A DNA stretch of 64,000 nt, from the NCBI GenBank assembly GCA_000711775.1, contig ARYC01001254.1:1-64000 (forward strand), written 5' to 3'. The DNA is from Oxytricha trifallax. Its lineage: Eukaryota; Ciliophora; Spirotrichea; Sporadotrichida; Oxytrichidae. Shown in pieces: positions 32,947 to 46,200 of this stretch. The notes under the pieces were generated by a model. It made no database searches. It had not been told where the DNA came from and saw only the letters and a program-made list of their open reading frames with translations. Position numbers and translations under genes: made by a program. The first letter of the stretch is position 1. Each line of letters starts with the position of its first letter.

Positions 32947-34392
32947 TCATTAATCAACATTGGTAAATTAATTTGAACTTTTGCTTTTTGACATATTTGG
33001 CTGAGATTGCTGTGTTTAATTTTAAGAATTATGCCGACTTGAATCTTCGTTAGGATCTTATAAATTTCTATTAGTTGCTTCAGTTTTGTATCTTTTCTCA
33101 AAATCTTAGTCATTTATTATATTCTAATTATTACTTCTTGAATTTAAACTTGAATCTTACTATTGCTACCGTGGACTTAAACTGAAATACTATTACTAAA
33201 TTGAATTTGGACTAGTTCCCTAATTTTAACGATTCTTATGTGTCCTTGCTTGCTAATCAATGTATTAATCAAAATTAAGGTACTATCCCGTCGTGGACTT
33301 TTATGTTAAACCGGCTGCTGCAAAATCCAATTTAGGAATTCTTAAATTATTAATGGAACTTGTCTTTGAGAATTGTTTAGATTGAGAATTTTATACAATC
33401 ATTCCTTAAGAGTTTCTCATTTAGAATAAATTATCCTCATCATTAAACATTTCATGATTGGAGTTGTGATTGTTATGACCTGTTAAATCTTCCTCTCTTA
33501 GCCAAGAATTTCTTAAAACCATTGACTGTTCTAAGGAAAGTAAGCCTATTCTTTGTGATGAGCTAATCATCGATCTATTTGGATCACTCTTCGAATCGTA
33601 TGTATTATATTCATTTGAGTATTCTTAAATCGGAGTAGCCATGTATCTCATATCGTTTGGAATGTTTGCTTTCCCTCTCTTAACTAAATTCATAAAGTTT
33701 TACTTTCTACTTCTGTAATGAGCCTCTTGTGCAATCTATGTATCGCTTTAGTTAAGCTTGCCAGAATTCTAATCGATGAGTTATTGCTATAATGTTTTCT
33801 TATTTTCAATGCTTCTACCTCTGGGTGATGAATTAAGACTTTTGAAGCATTTAACGCACACAAACATAATTCCAGAGGTAACAATAACTGAAATTGAAGC
33901 CACAATGACTATAAATACTATCTATGACGGGATTATTTCATCATTCTCGATACACTCATTATCAGAGCACATCTTAGTAATGCACTCTTCATTTCTATCG
34001 CAATAATCCCCTTGTACTTTGTTCCCCTTGCATACGACTTCATGTGTGCAATACCCTTCGCTGCAACAATTAGAAGTCTCTCCGCAGTCTCTGTTTACTT
34101 AGCATTTACTATAGCAATTAAGGAAATGAGAGCATTTTTGCTGATCACAACATCTTGACATACACTCGAAATTGAAATCACAATAGTCATTGAAAAGTTT
34201 CTAACCATCTAAGCAAGTTTAAGGGTTTACACAGGAATAGGTCGAGCAGCAAAATGATGTTTGGATGCAGTCGTTATTATTGTTACAAAATTCTAGTTTG
34301 GAAAGGGGAACATAAAGGATTAAACAAGCTATAAAATATTTAAACAAAAGTCGACTAAAGTTTTAGATTCTGCCACTGAATTGTTAATCCAT
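32947..34392 (-). CDS. single-pass membrane protein with Cys-rich ectodomain
   Basis: One frame from ATG 34392 to TGA 32947-32949 (about 480 codons, Gln codons TAA/TAG throughout) with no visible IES. 'LLFKYFIACLILYVPL' near residues 15-33 is a signal peptide or anchor. An ectodomain of about 150 residues carries some 22 Cys in patterns such as 'CIQTSFCCSTYSC', 'CMSRCCDQQKC', 'CGETSNCCSEGYC' and 'CDRNEECITKMCSDNEC', repeating C-x5-CC-x4-C, like Dickkopf/colipase-type or ciliate surface Cys-rich modules. 'IVFIVIVASISVIVTSGIMF' (about 33850-33915) is the membrane helix, followed by Cys and basic residues. The 270-residue cytoplasmic tail is Ser/Asn/Gln-rich. Family not assigned; a surface receptor or adhesion role is inference. 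Confidence 0.78.
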
Positions 34393-34531
34393 TTTAGATA
34401 TAATGATTATTTTAATTTTATATAGGAATTTGCTAATTTTATCTTGAATGTGTAAGATTATATAATTTTAATTAAGCTGACTTGAAATCATGTGTGAATA
34501 GGGCTAATTAAAATTTGAATTATAAATTTAA

Positions 34532-37500
34532 ATGATGGAACTCAATTCAAGTACCGCTAATAATTCCTATATGAGCAGTCCAACACATTCAAGATTTCAA
34601 AGCCAAACTTAGCTCTAACCAATTTCCCATTAATCAATGACAGGTTCAATTCTCTCCCCTTCAAACTTTAACAATCAGTAATTCTTACTAAATAATAAAC
34701 AAAGCAACCAGTAATACCTATAACATCAGTAATAGCAATTTTATATAAATTAAAATGATCAAAGCATGATTATAAACTCCAGTGTCGATTAGACTTTGTT
34801 GTAAGCTCCTTCACAATTCATGAACAATTCAAACATGAGTTATTCATAATAGCAGATTCAGTAGTTAGTCAATTAAAGTAAGCAAATCTACATGAATATG
34901 AACGATACAGAGAATGATGAGGAGTATGAAGAAAATTCAAATAATGAAGAGTATGATTTACAGGACGACGAACTTGAAGAGGAATTTTAAAATAACCAAA
35001 CTCAGGACAATTACGCTAATGAAAGCCAATACACAAAAATCCAAAGATCCTTAGTACAAGACACTTCTCATTATGAAGGTGGAAAAGATGATTTTATGAA
35101 CACTTCCCATTTCTTGAAGTAAAGCTTAATCTAAATATCTTAAAAATAAAGCCCTCAATAAATGCTTGTTAATATAAGCTAAGAGAAGAAGGTACAGCCA
35201 AACCTTAATTTAAATCAGACAACCGACAACGAATGCACTTTTTACATAATAGGAAATTAAAATCCCTAGTATGCTACAAGAAATAGCGGGAGATCAACTA
35301 TCGTAAGCCAAAATTATACTTTGTCTTCGCCATAAAGCTTTTAAAACAGACAATAGCTTTAAACTTAACAATAGACATAAAATGGCATTGATTAAATCAA
35401 TTCGCCCTAAAATTAAATTTCAGGTAGTATCATGACATAAAAATTCAATTAAACTGTGCAATTATAAAAGCAATTGAAGTAGCAAATTTCTTAACAGTAA
35501 ATTGGTGGCATTTCAAATAGATCTCAAAGTTAATAAAATCACAACCAATCTTTGAATAGTACTTTATAGTCTGTAAATTTACAATAAAAGCACTAGCAAC
35601 TCAATCATTTTGCTTCAAATATTATAATTTAAAATGAACTTTAATTATCTTTAATTATATAAAACTTATAATGTAGGAGAGGAATCATCTGCATAATAAA
35701 GCGCAAGATCCAGTATTATTGATAAATATGCAATTTAACAGTAAAATTAAAACGAAATTCTAAGATAAAATCCTACTAGATAATCGCATGATTAAAGTAT
35801 GATTTCAAACTAGAGTACCATATCAGCCAAGAAGCCACCTATCGCAAAATTGAAAATTAAGTAAGCAATTCAAAAAGCTCAAGTCGAAAAGGAAAACCTG
35901 GGTGACACTTAAAATTTTCAGCAGAAAAAACTTAATACAAGTTACAGCTGCAAGGCAATCCTGAAGTAAAACACTTCCAATTAAGATCAATATGAAGAAT
36001 AGGATTTTAATCGAGGTCAACTAGATACTACAAATCAATCAATTGATAATTCTCCAATATAATTGAATTAAGTAAATAAAAAAGTGATAAGTCAAAATTA
36101 AAAACCCCTAGTTTTACAAAAAATGCAGCAAATTCGAAAATATAACAACTCAACTTTATCGTAAAACAATAATAAAAGTAGGGCGATTAACAAAATAAGA
36201 AAAGATACTATAAACGATAACGAAGACTCAATCAGCAATATAAGCAATAATAATTTAATGCGAATTGATGGGTATTCCGATGATAATTCACCAACAATAT
36301 ACAGACCTAAAGATTTATAAAGACAGGGAACTGAAGATGATAATTAAACTATAATATCTGATAATGCAGGGGCTCATATGTCATCTTTCGATTCTTAACA
36401 ATCCTAAATGATTGGGAATCACTTAACTAATTTTTCTTTAATTTAAATCGTAAAGTGACTCAAGAATGGGAGAGAAAATTCGTGAATATTGCCATGCTCC
36501 TCAAAGAAAAAACTAAACGTAGAAAGCTCTCTAAACTGTACCTTGACTAGACCAACCTTAACGAGTAACTTAAAGACGAAAATGACAATCTTCAATCTCA
36601 ACAGAGAGCACTAATTAGATTGCTCTAAGAAAAAGACAACAAGTTGAAATAGGTTGGTACTTTGGGAAGCTCTAAACATCGCCAGTAATCAGTAGAGAGA
36701 TTTATACAAAGATTTTCAAGAGAGATAGAAGTGGAAGAGGAAGAAGTTAACGAGAAGCACATTATTCTTCGACGTCTGATTCTTAAGAAGACTAAGGATG
36801 TTTCAGATTGGTTCTAGAGATGGCGTAGAGAATGTTTAATTATGAATGCTATTGATAAAATTGAAGAAGAGCGCTCGGAAATTATCAAGAGACTTGTGTA
36901 GAGAAGTTTCAAATATATTGAGCAAGTCAGTTAGAAAGTTAAGCAAAGAGCTTTAGGGATGAGCTTCAGAAAAATTTTGGAATATAAAGGCCTTAAACAC
37001 AAATTGAATATCAAAAGGTTATGTCTATAAACTAAATTGTAGCAACTCTTGATAGAATAAAAGTCAAGCAATTGAACTAAGGCATGAAAAAGCTTTAGTT
37101 TTAAGAAATATAACCAATCGAAATTGTCAAAGAGGTTATCGTAGAGAAATTTGTTGATAATTAATAAGACTAAAAACAACAAGCAGCCTTCAAAGTAGTA
37201 AAATTATATAAAAAATAAATGATTGAAGCTAAAAGAGAAGGGTTTTAAAACTGGGCTGAGCTAGTACAATAAAAGAAAGTCTTGAGGAAGCTTTTTAGAA
37301 GGTACAGATCAAACGGATTAAAATAAGCATTTAATAAATGGAGCATTTCTTCAGTTCGGTTAACTACAAAACTAAAAACCGAGGAAGCTTAAAGATCACT
37401 GAAAAAAATAACTGAAATTTCAAAAAGATATATATCATTTAATACTATTTCCAACATAAAAAAGAGATAAGATAAGCTGCAAGTCGCTAAGTATTTTGTA

Positions 37501-39862
37501 TAATGGAGTTAAACACTCGAAAAAACTTAATTAAATGATATGCTTTAACAGAGTAGGTAAACCATTTCTTGTAATATTTATAAGTAATTTTTTTTGGTTC
37601 AAACATATGAGAACTAGGAAGTTAATAGAAATATCCCATCCTTCAAGCTAGCTCTTACATTAATTTCAGCTTCTTAAATCAAATTGTAAAAGAGAATCTT
37701 TTTCGAAAGACTTCTACAACTGAAACTCTAAAGTTAACAAAAGTAAACCAAAATTTAAGGTCTACTGAAAAGTATGACTCTAATCTTCACTTAAAAATAA
37801 ACTCAAAAATTGAGCCATTACTTCATGAAATTTAAACTATAAAACTACCAGAGATCTTTTGAGCTTGAAAAAGCTCAACACTTCAAATCTTTCCAATAGT
37901 AGCTTTTAAGTTTCAAGCAGTCCTTCGAAGAATTGCAACTTGCAAACACTTACCTTTCTCAATAAAATGAGTAACTATAAGTAGCTATTAAAGATCAAGC
38001 TGACGAACAGTACTCAGAGTAGATAGAAACCTTATAAACTCAAGTTAAATCTAAAACTTAAGACTATATCGAAGCTTAGCGATAGATTGACATTTTAAAA
38101 ATGAACCTCTAGAAAGCTCAAAATGAAAATTTTTAACTCAAAGAGGACTTTTTGGAATTCAGGGATAAAGTACCCTTGTTAGAAAGTGAAAAACGAGAAC
38201 TATAAGAAAAGCTGATTATGTTATAGTCAAAGTCAAAAGAATAAGATGATTTTCAATTTGAGAATCTATCATTAAAAAGTGAAGTGTAAAATCTTCAGTA
38301 ATAAATGGATTCAATGAATTCTTACATTTAGAAGCTTGAGAATTCTAATCTGTAATCCAGTCAAAATAGAGATTAATAGTTGGCTACACTAAAATAGGAC
38401 AAATAATAGTTGATATAGTAGCTTGAATAAAGTGCAAACGATATATAGATGTTGAGAAAAAACTATGATATCTAATTGAATTAAAACGTTTAGATTAATG
38501 ACTAAATGAGAATTAAGGAAGAATTTAATTAATAACTTTATGGTTTTAGATTAGATTTAGATATAAGTTTTTTTAAAAAAGAATATACTAGAAATCTGGA
38601 GGAATAGTTTAAAGTACTGGAATCGTAATATACTTCAATTTAGGATTAATTCAGGCAGAAAATGTCTGTGGTTTAGTAAGAATTTGAGAAACTTATTGAC
38701 TAATAAAGATCAAAATCTGTAAATTAAGATGACGTCAATAGATTGATTTATATAGTAAATTTTATCCATTTATGCTTTTCTATAAGAAAAACCCAGTATC
38801 TCAATTACTCTAATACTTTATTTACTTTTAAAAACAATTGAAAATGCAGTATGATCAAAAGATCCAGAAGTTAAATTAAGATTTACAAGACAGAGAGCAC
38901 TAATTAGATAAGCAAAGATAGCAGAACGCAGAAATTACAAGAGAGCTAGTTGAGGTCACAAATGAGAGTGGAGCTGCGAAAAATGAGGCAAGAATACTCA
39001 GAGACAAACTTCAGAAAGCCAAAAATGATATTCAGAAAATGGAGGAAATATTGAGTTAGAAAGAATCAGAAGTAGCCGATTTAAGAAACGATCAGGCTTC
39101 ATTCATGTAAAAAGCTAAATCTGATTAATACAGACAATTAGACCAATTTTATCATATTTATAGTAATTCTAGAGTTAATAACCCTAAATCCATAATTTTC
39201 TCTATTTTTATAATGACTAATTGAAATCTGATTTATAGCGTATATCCAGAGAGAAAGATTCTCTAGAATCTCAACTTAAAGACCAATTAAGAATTAATGA
39301 TCATTAAATGCAATAATTTATGCAGGAAAAGCAGCAACTTCAAGTTTAATTAAGTAACTATAGAGATGAAAATGAAAACCTCAAGAAGTAATATTTTGGA
39401 TTGGATAAGAAACTTCATGTTGAAGAATCTAAATTCATTAGTTCTTTTATATATATATACTCTTATTCTCAAAATTCTATAATAAGTATAAGATATTGCT
39501 ATCTCATATTTAATGATTAAATTCGAGGATGAAATCGATAGATTAACCCAATTCTACTAGCAAGAGCATAAAAAATACCTGGAAGCCAAATCTGAGCTAA
39601 AATCCTGCTATAAAGACTTAAACAACTATAAAATAATTTTGGATCGTTTGGAAGTCACAGTCCAAGATTTACAGTAGAGATAGGAGTGAACATTTTTTAC
39701 TTATTATATATCATTTTAATAATAATTAAATCATATATAATATAATAGGAGTAAGCAGAGAAAGATAAGATGTAGGCTCAGTATGAGAATAAGAAAATTA
39801 GAGAGAGATATGCTAAAATAGTGGGAGCCGATCAATTCCTCAAGGATTTCCCTAACAATTGA
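34532..39862 (+). CDS. very large coiled-coil protein with Sfi1-like central part
   Basis: About 1,650 codons. From ATG 34532 ('MMELNSSTANNSYMSSPTHS') the first 600 residues are Gln/Asn/Ser-rich with an acidic patch (about 34915-34990). From about 36460 come helices with regularly spaced Trp in short units: 'DVSDWFQRWRRECL', 'AFNKWSISSVRL', 'KYFVQWSQTLEK', 'LSHYFMKFKLQNY'. These recall the Sfi1/centrin-binding repeat pattern, which is my inference. From about 37900 to the end there is continuous coiled coil ('EQLQVAIKDQADEQYSEQIE', 'TRELVEVTNESGAAKNEARI'), ending 'ADQFLKDFPNN' at TGA 39860-39862. IESs lie near 35640-35680, 36425-36450, 37030-37050, 37550-37600, 38750-38840, 39155-39235, 39430-39515 and 39685-39755. 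A basal-body or centrosomal scaffold would fit; no signature proves it. Confidence 0.72.
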
Positions 39863-40047
39863 GGGAAGTATTTTAATATATTTAAATTATTAGAATTATA
39901 TAATATATTATAAATTAGAGTTATTTGTTATTAATTATCTCAAATTTTTATAATTTTAATTAACATTAGATAATTTTTTAGTTTTATTATATTAATTAAA
40001 GAATACAAAATAATAATAATATATATTTATAATTATTTATCAATAAA

Positions 40048-42324
40048 ATGTCAAGTGTATATTTCCAAGAACCCCCAACTTCAGGGAAAGTCATTCTAAA
40101 AACTAACTATGGTAAGTACTTTTATTTCATGATTTTTTTACAGGTATATATTTCATAAATTGGATTATAAATTCCAATGTTCCTTTTTATAACGTAAATT
40201 TAAATTATAGGAGACATCGAAATTGAGTTATGGTGTAATGAAGCACCAAGAACATGTAGAAATTTCTTGCAGCTATGTTTAGAAGGGTATTATGATCAAA
40301 CTATTTTTCACAGAATAATCAAGGGGTTTATGGTTTAAGGGGGTGATCCCACTGGCACTGGCTAAGGCGGATAGTCTATTTATAATGGCAAGCCTTTCTA
40401 TGATTACTTTTAGTTTTATGTTAACGTATTTGGGAAATAATACCTAATGTAAATAATTTAGGAGAAATACACATTAGATCTTTCTGAAAGTTAAATTTTG
40501 ATTTTCTTTCTAAGATGAATTTCATAGCAGACTGAAATTCTCTCATAGAGGAATTGTTGCAATGGCAAACACTGGAATTCCTAATTCAAATCTCTCACAA
40601 TTCTTTATGACAGTAGATGCCTGCGACTTCTTAGATGGTAAGCACACAATCTTTGGGAAAGTTGAAGGCCAAACAGTCTTTAACTTGCTAAAAATTAGTG
40701 AAGTCGAAACTGATAACAAGAGTAGTCGACCAATTTGCGACCCCATTCCCAAAGTTAATCAGGTTGAGGTTACTATCAATTCTTTCTAAGATATTGTGCC
40801 GAGGAATTTAACTCTGAAGGACAAGTATGAGGAAGAAGCTCCAAGCAAGTCTAAAACTGGATCGAAAAACCTATAGGAGTTTAAAGTCCCTGCTCCTGTA
40901 AAAAATACTAATCTCCTCTCTTTTGACGAAGAATACATAGAGGAGGGAGGTAATGGTACTACAGCTATGGCATCTGGGGGTAGCAGATTTAACAAAAATA
41001 AAATTAAGAGTTCTCATGATGTACTTGTGAATGATACTTCACTTTCCAAGAAATCCGCAATATCTTAAGAGATGCTTGAAGAACAGAAAAGACGCAAAGA
41101 GGTTCAAGAGAAATCAAAGGACAAGTTGAAGTCGTTTATTTAAAAGAGAGAGCAATTGAAATCTTAGTTTAATGATTTGGAAGAGAATGAAGATTTGGAT
41201 GTATAAGTACTGCCAAAACAGTAAATAAATGCTTAATAAGACATAGATACAGATAAATTTTCATAAGAAATGTAGTCATAATTTAAGAATAAACTGCAGA
41301 GTAAAGGGGGAGTTGATATTGAGAAGGAGCTTAAAAAGTTAGAACGACAAGATAAACGTAGAAAGAGGTCTAGATCTAGGTCTTAAGATGACAAAAACAT
41401 TGACCCGACAACTAAGGCAATTAAGCGAGCTCAAGATAAAGTCAGTAGAAATAAGCGAAGACTTGTTTAAAAGACTAGGTAAACTCAAGAAACCATGATA
41501 TGCACTTCCTCATAAAATTCATCTATCATCCATAATTAAATGAATGTCACAATAAGTTTATGATTCTTCTAATAGCAGTAAATCAAGGTCAAATTCTCGA
41601 TCAAGTTCTTCTTCGTCAGAGGAGGAATAAATATCTATGACTAAGCCGATTAATGACTTTTAAAAGCAAGCTCTTTAAAAGACTAGGGAAGAGTACAATA
41701 ATCTCAAAGCTGACCAGGTTCAATTCAAGAAAGAAAAAATTGGATGTAATTTCAATTCTTTTAAAAGTGAATAATTATATATAGAAAGTATAATTTGATA
41801 CAAAATTGGTACTCTACTGGATGAGTAGAACTTGAATGTTCAAGTAAGAGTAAGTGCACTTCAGCTATAAAGAGAGAAATATCTCCGATCCCAAAAAATG
41901 ACAAAAAAATCGTGAGAATGAAACCCTCTCAAAACTTAATGAATTTGCTAGTAAACTCAGGTCCAAGGAAGTGAAGACTGATGAATAAAATTGGATGAAT
42001 AACAAACTCAAATTTCATATTGATTCTCAAAAGGCTTATGATGTCAATCGAGCAGTGTCCTACGCTGAGGCTTAGGCTTCCGCATTTGAGAGATTTGCAC
42101 TGGGAGGGAATGAAAACAGGAAATATGACAATGCTTATGCTAATGTGAAGAGGCCTGACCTTGGAGAGGAAATCATGGATGGGGCAAAAATGGAGGAAAT
42201 GTTCAATATTGGAGAGATTATGTCAAGGGTTATTCAAAAGAAGCAGGATGAAGATGATAATAAAGATGATGGATAGATTAATACGAGTATCTAGAGATAC
42301 GATGATAAAAGAGAAGAAGAATGA
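40048..42324 (+). CDS. CWC27: spliceosomal cyclophilin CWC27
   Basis: Cyclophilin-fold component of the activated spliceosome. The N-terminus 'MSSVYFQEPPTSGKVILKTN' closely follows the family start, then 'GDIEIELWCNEAPRTCRNFL', 'TIFHRIIKGFMVQGGDPTGT' (about 40308-40365), 'DEFHSRLKFSHRGIVAMANT' (about 40515) and 'SQFFMTVDACDFLDGKHTIF' (about 40595-40655). 'VEVTINSFQDIVPRN' and 'SRFNKNKIKSSHDVLVND' match the conserved linker after the domain. The rest is a charged Lys/Glu/Arg-Ser region with 'SKSRSNSRSSSSSSEEEQIS' (about 41578-41635) and the C-terminal 'NETLSKLNEFASKLRSKE' block, ending at TGA 42322-42324. IESs are at about 40110-40207, 40398-40512 and 41750-41870, with a smaller one near 41500-41560. 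The catalytic Arg (FHRII) is kept. Confidence 0.93.
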
Positions 42325-42559
42325 TAGAATAAGATAAGTAACTTTTTACTGAATTTTTAGAAAGATATCTTCAAATTAATTAATAAAATAATGATTTCAT
42401 TAAAAGAATTAAATTGCTATCTAGAGATTAATCTATTTCAAATTACTCAATAAAGAATGTATACTAAAATATTGTGTCAATTTTGTTTGAAGAAAAGATT
42501 TATTGGATAAAATTAAATGGCAAAAATGATAGATATTGTTCAAATGATGCAAATATGAA

Positions 42560-43027
42560 TCAATTAGTTAACTCATCCAGTTTAAGTTAAATTTTCTCTA
42601 ATTCTTCGAAAAATGCTTGTAATTAAGTCTTTTTGAAATTTACATTCACTTTTCTTTCTGCTGGATCTTCCTCTTTAGCTGCATCACTACTTAACTCAAA
42701 TGTAAATTCAATATCTTAAAAAATATTTACGAATAATAACCATTTTCATGTATGAATTAATAGATCAAATGCGTTTACTCAACAAATTTTTGATGAAATG
42801 ATATAAAAATAAATATGGGGTGCCCTGATATCCTTAGTTATAACTTGATTTTCCTTGACTTATTAATGATCAAGTAGAATTTTATTGTCCTTCTAGACCT
42901 GCGAGTAGTCCAGGGGCATGTTTAGTTTCCAGTTGAAGTCACGCAGAGCAGAGTCAGTGCAGACTAATTGCTTCTTAAGCTCAGCTAGAGACTTCTGTGG
43001 GGATTATTGGCTTTGCATTTAAGACAT
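42560..43027 (-). CDS. COMM-domain protein (COMMD-like, small)
   Basis: COMMD proteins form the Commander complex in endosomal recycling. From ATG 43027: 'MSQMQSQQSPQKSLAELKKQ', then 'LRDFNWKLNMPLD' (about 42900-42940), where the Trp in a D-x-W-x-L-x-x stretch is typical of the COMM domain. After an IES at about 42715-42835 come 'DIEFTFELSS', 'RKVNVNFKKTQLQAFFEELE' and 'KIQLKLDELTN', with TGA 42560-42562. The C-terminal L-x-x-F-x-x-E-L-E-x-I-Q helix is the other hallmark. It is close to the minimum COMM-domain size of about 110 residues. Its 3' end faces the 3' end of CWC27. Confidence 0.72.
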
Positions 43028-43207
43028 TAATTTGATAATAATATTTAAGATTATAAATATTGTAATAATGTGAATTATAATAGTAGTACTAAGTTGATAA
43101 TCAGATGCTGTGCAAAATAAAGTGCATTTATGGTTAAATTTTATAAGAAAATAAGCTAAAGTTCTATAAAGACTTCATTAAAATAATCATAATTTTCTTG
43201 CTAATCA

Positions 43208-46200
43208 TCAGAAGAACATGGAAGAGGGCTTTCCTGGTTGAGAAGCCTCTCTGGTTTGCTGGGAGTTGGGGATCTCAGTTTCAGTGTTGACTTGGTAAAC
43301 GTTGATGTTATTGATGCCTGGCATGTTCTCGAACAAGAATTTATAGTAATTTTGAATATTAAATCTCATGACTTATAAAAATTAATGAATTGTCTGTTGG
43401 TGTCAATAATTTCAACTTCGTCGAAGGGAGTTTTAATTTCAAGTGCTTGGTCTTTACCAACTGTCTCAGCTTCCTTAGCACATTGATTTTTAAAATCTTT
43501 GTTATATATTTTTGTTATATCTATTATATTAAGTTACTTAGCAAGGAAAGCAGCGAATTTAAGAGCGAATCCTTGCTTGGGTCCAACAACTTTCTCCTTA
43601 ACAGCGTTAATGTAGTTTCCTTAGATCTTGTTGTCCTTGAATTCGAAAGAGTGGAGAGTCTCAAGAACAGCCTTTTGCCATTCTGGGTACTCAAGAGCTA
43701 CGAACAAAGCGCAGTTCTCAACTCCTTTTTCTTCGGCTTGTCCATCTGCTAATTTATAAATAAAAACGTGTTGTACAAATGATAAGCTGGCTTCTTTCCT
43801 TTAGCTGCAGCCTTAGCTCCCTTCTTTCCGCCATGCTTGGCTTTCTCCATATTCATTCTAACTGTACTCTTAACATGACGCATGTAGTCGTAAACTCTTC
43901 TAAGCTTACCAGCATCGAATGCCTTGCTGGGACTGGGCCAGCCCTGATCCAACAGTTTCTCTTGAGCTGGTTTGGGGAGGTTAACTGATTTCTAGAGAAT
44001 TGGCAAGACATGGTTCTTGTAGCAGTACTCAGCGAAGTGAGGGGTTATTGGGTTAATGAGGATGAGCTGAGTCTCGATATACTTCATCAAGAGGAATGGG
44101 TTGACGTTGCCGTGTTTAGCAATCAAGTAGTCCTCCTTCAAATTTGACAACTCGAAGAAACCGTGCTTGAGAGCTTGCTTGAATCTCATTTCATTCATAA
44201 TTTTATATTAATCAGTCATGTTTTATAGCAAGCTGAATTAACAGATGGTTTCATTTTCAATTAAATAAAGTAATCTGTTTTTAAAATTGTAACTGTTGGT
44301 AGTTTGCTCAACAGCATAGTTAAGTTCATTGTCAAGAATTTTTAATCTATAATCAAAGTTATAGTGCAAACATGCGGTAATAATATCTTCAAAATCATCT
44401 TATTAACAGATAAAATTTCAATTTCTATATAAGAATTTGGTCCCACAAGTCAAGTTCAGGTTGCTTGCTGAAGTCCAATCCTTCAGCTGGGACATGCTTC
44501 TTAAGCTCCTCACTAATCCACTTTTCCAGTACGAAAAGTCTAAGAATGGCTGAGTTAGCAACCATTTCGTCGAAGTTAGCGTCTTCCAAGCTATCACCTG
44601 CATCTGCGAGTGCTACTCTGGTGGCATCAACACCGTACATTTCAAGGCACTGTCTTACTGTTCTGAAGTTACCTTCGCTCTTTGACATCTTCTTGGAGTT
44701 TACGAGGATCCAACCATTTTTAAACTTCAAAATTATTGAAATAAACTACTAAAAGCGTAGAGAAACTGACGGTGATAATAATTTGGTCATTTGAATTTAT
44801 TTAAATAATTTATTGTTTTTATAATAGCAATTGATTGAATTTTCATTAAAGAATAAATAATTTTTTTCTCTATATATTCTTGAATAAATTTACTAAAATT
44901 CCAAATCTTTGTTTTGCCATGATTAATAATTTATTATAATTTAAGTTTAAATTACAGAAGAAACTTCTTGGCATCATATCTTTAGATTCCCATACAGCAG
45001 CATGATTGTACAAAGCCATGGTCAAGTGATTTCTGATCTCATTTTTTTAAAAATACTATTTTTGCTGCACTTTATATTCATAAAGATAATAAAGATAAAT
45101 TATTTAATATTCTGATCAAATCCTTGCCTGATGCTCTCATGTCAAGTGGGTACCAGTATTCAAATTCGTTTCTCATTTGCTTCAAATGCTCTTCTGGAAT
45201 TTTGCAACCATCTGGGTAAGCACCCTTTTTGAATACGTATTCTAAACTCTATAATTTTAATGATTGAAAAACAATGGGTTTTTAGTTTTAGTTTATTTTC
45301 TGCTTATTTTTTGTGATTAATTATTTTCCATCAATCATTTTAATAGAATATTCTTTATAACAATAAAAGTCATAAATATTGACTCATCAATATTTACTAT
45401 TCATTAATTTTAAGCATTCTTTTTCTTTTTGTTATTATCTTATTTATATTTATTGAATTCAATCAGTTTTTTAAAACATTTAATAAGTCCTTTTTTTATT
45501 TTAGCTATTTAATTCCCAAGCTTCATCAGTCAAGTCTTGTGCGTTAATGCCAAGAGGACCACCCTCTGAGCCATTAATGTTTCCTTAAAGGAGATGTGAT
45601 ACAGTGTAGTAAGCCATATAAATAGTGGAATCTGAGAGTGATTCAATCAAGAACTGAGTGTCCCAAGGGAGTCTAGTAAACCTATTTTTTACCGATTGTT
45701 TACTATAAGATTTATCAATAAATACATAATATGTTTACCAAGACCCTTTGATCTTGAGCAAGCCCATTCCTTAAGCCATTCAAGAGTCTCTTCGAATTCT
45801 TGTTGGGTTTTTGGGTTATAAGCGTTAAAGTTTGGTGATTTGACATGTTCTTTAACTTATTCTTTCCAGCTTTCTTCACCGTAGGTCAAGAACCATTAGT
45901 CACAGAGAGCGACTACGCAATCTTCTCCAGACCTTGAGACAACTTCATTATAAGCAAAATCTTTTATTTAGATTGCTTTAAATGAAAATAAATGTCTTAG
46001 TTCCTCATTTAAAAAATAATTGTACAAAAAAATGAAATCATTTTCAGGTTCAAAATAGATAGCAGCTTCATTGTTATCAAGCAATTGCTTTCTAACTATT
46101 GGCTTGGCATCCTTAACTTTCATGTTTTCACCAATACCAATGAGCATAACTCCCTCGTTAAATCCTTTCAAGTATACTTTATCCTTAGCTTCAGCAAGTT

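Noticed and set aside
43390-44760. Several plus-strand open frames of 60-120 codons
   Set aside because: They are antisense to leucyl-tRNA synthetase motifs (KMSKS and C-terminal blocks) and have no family resemblance.
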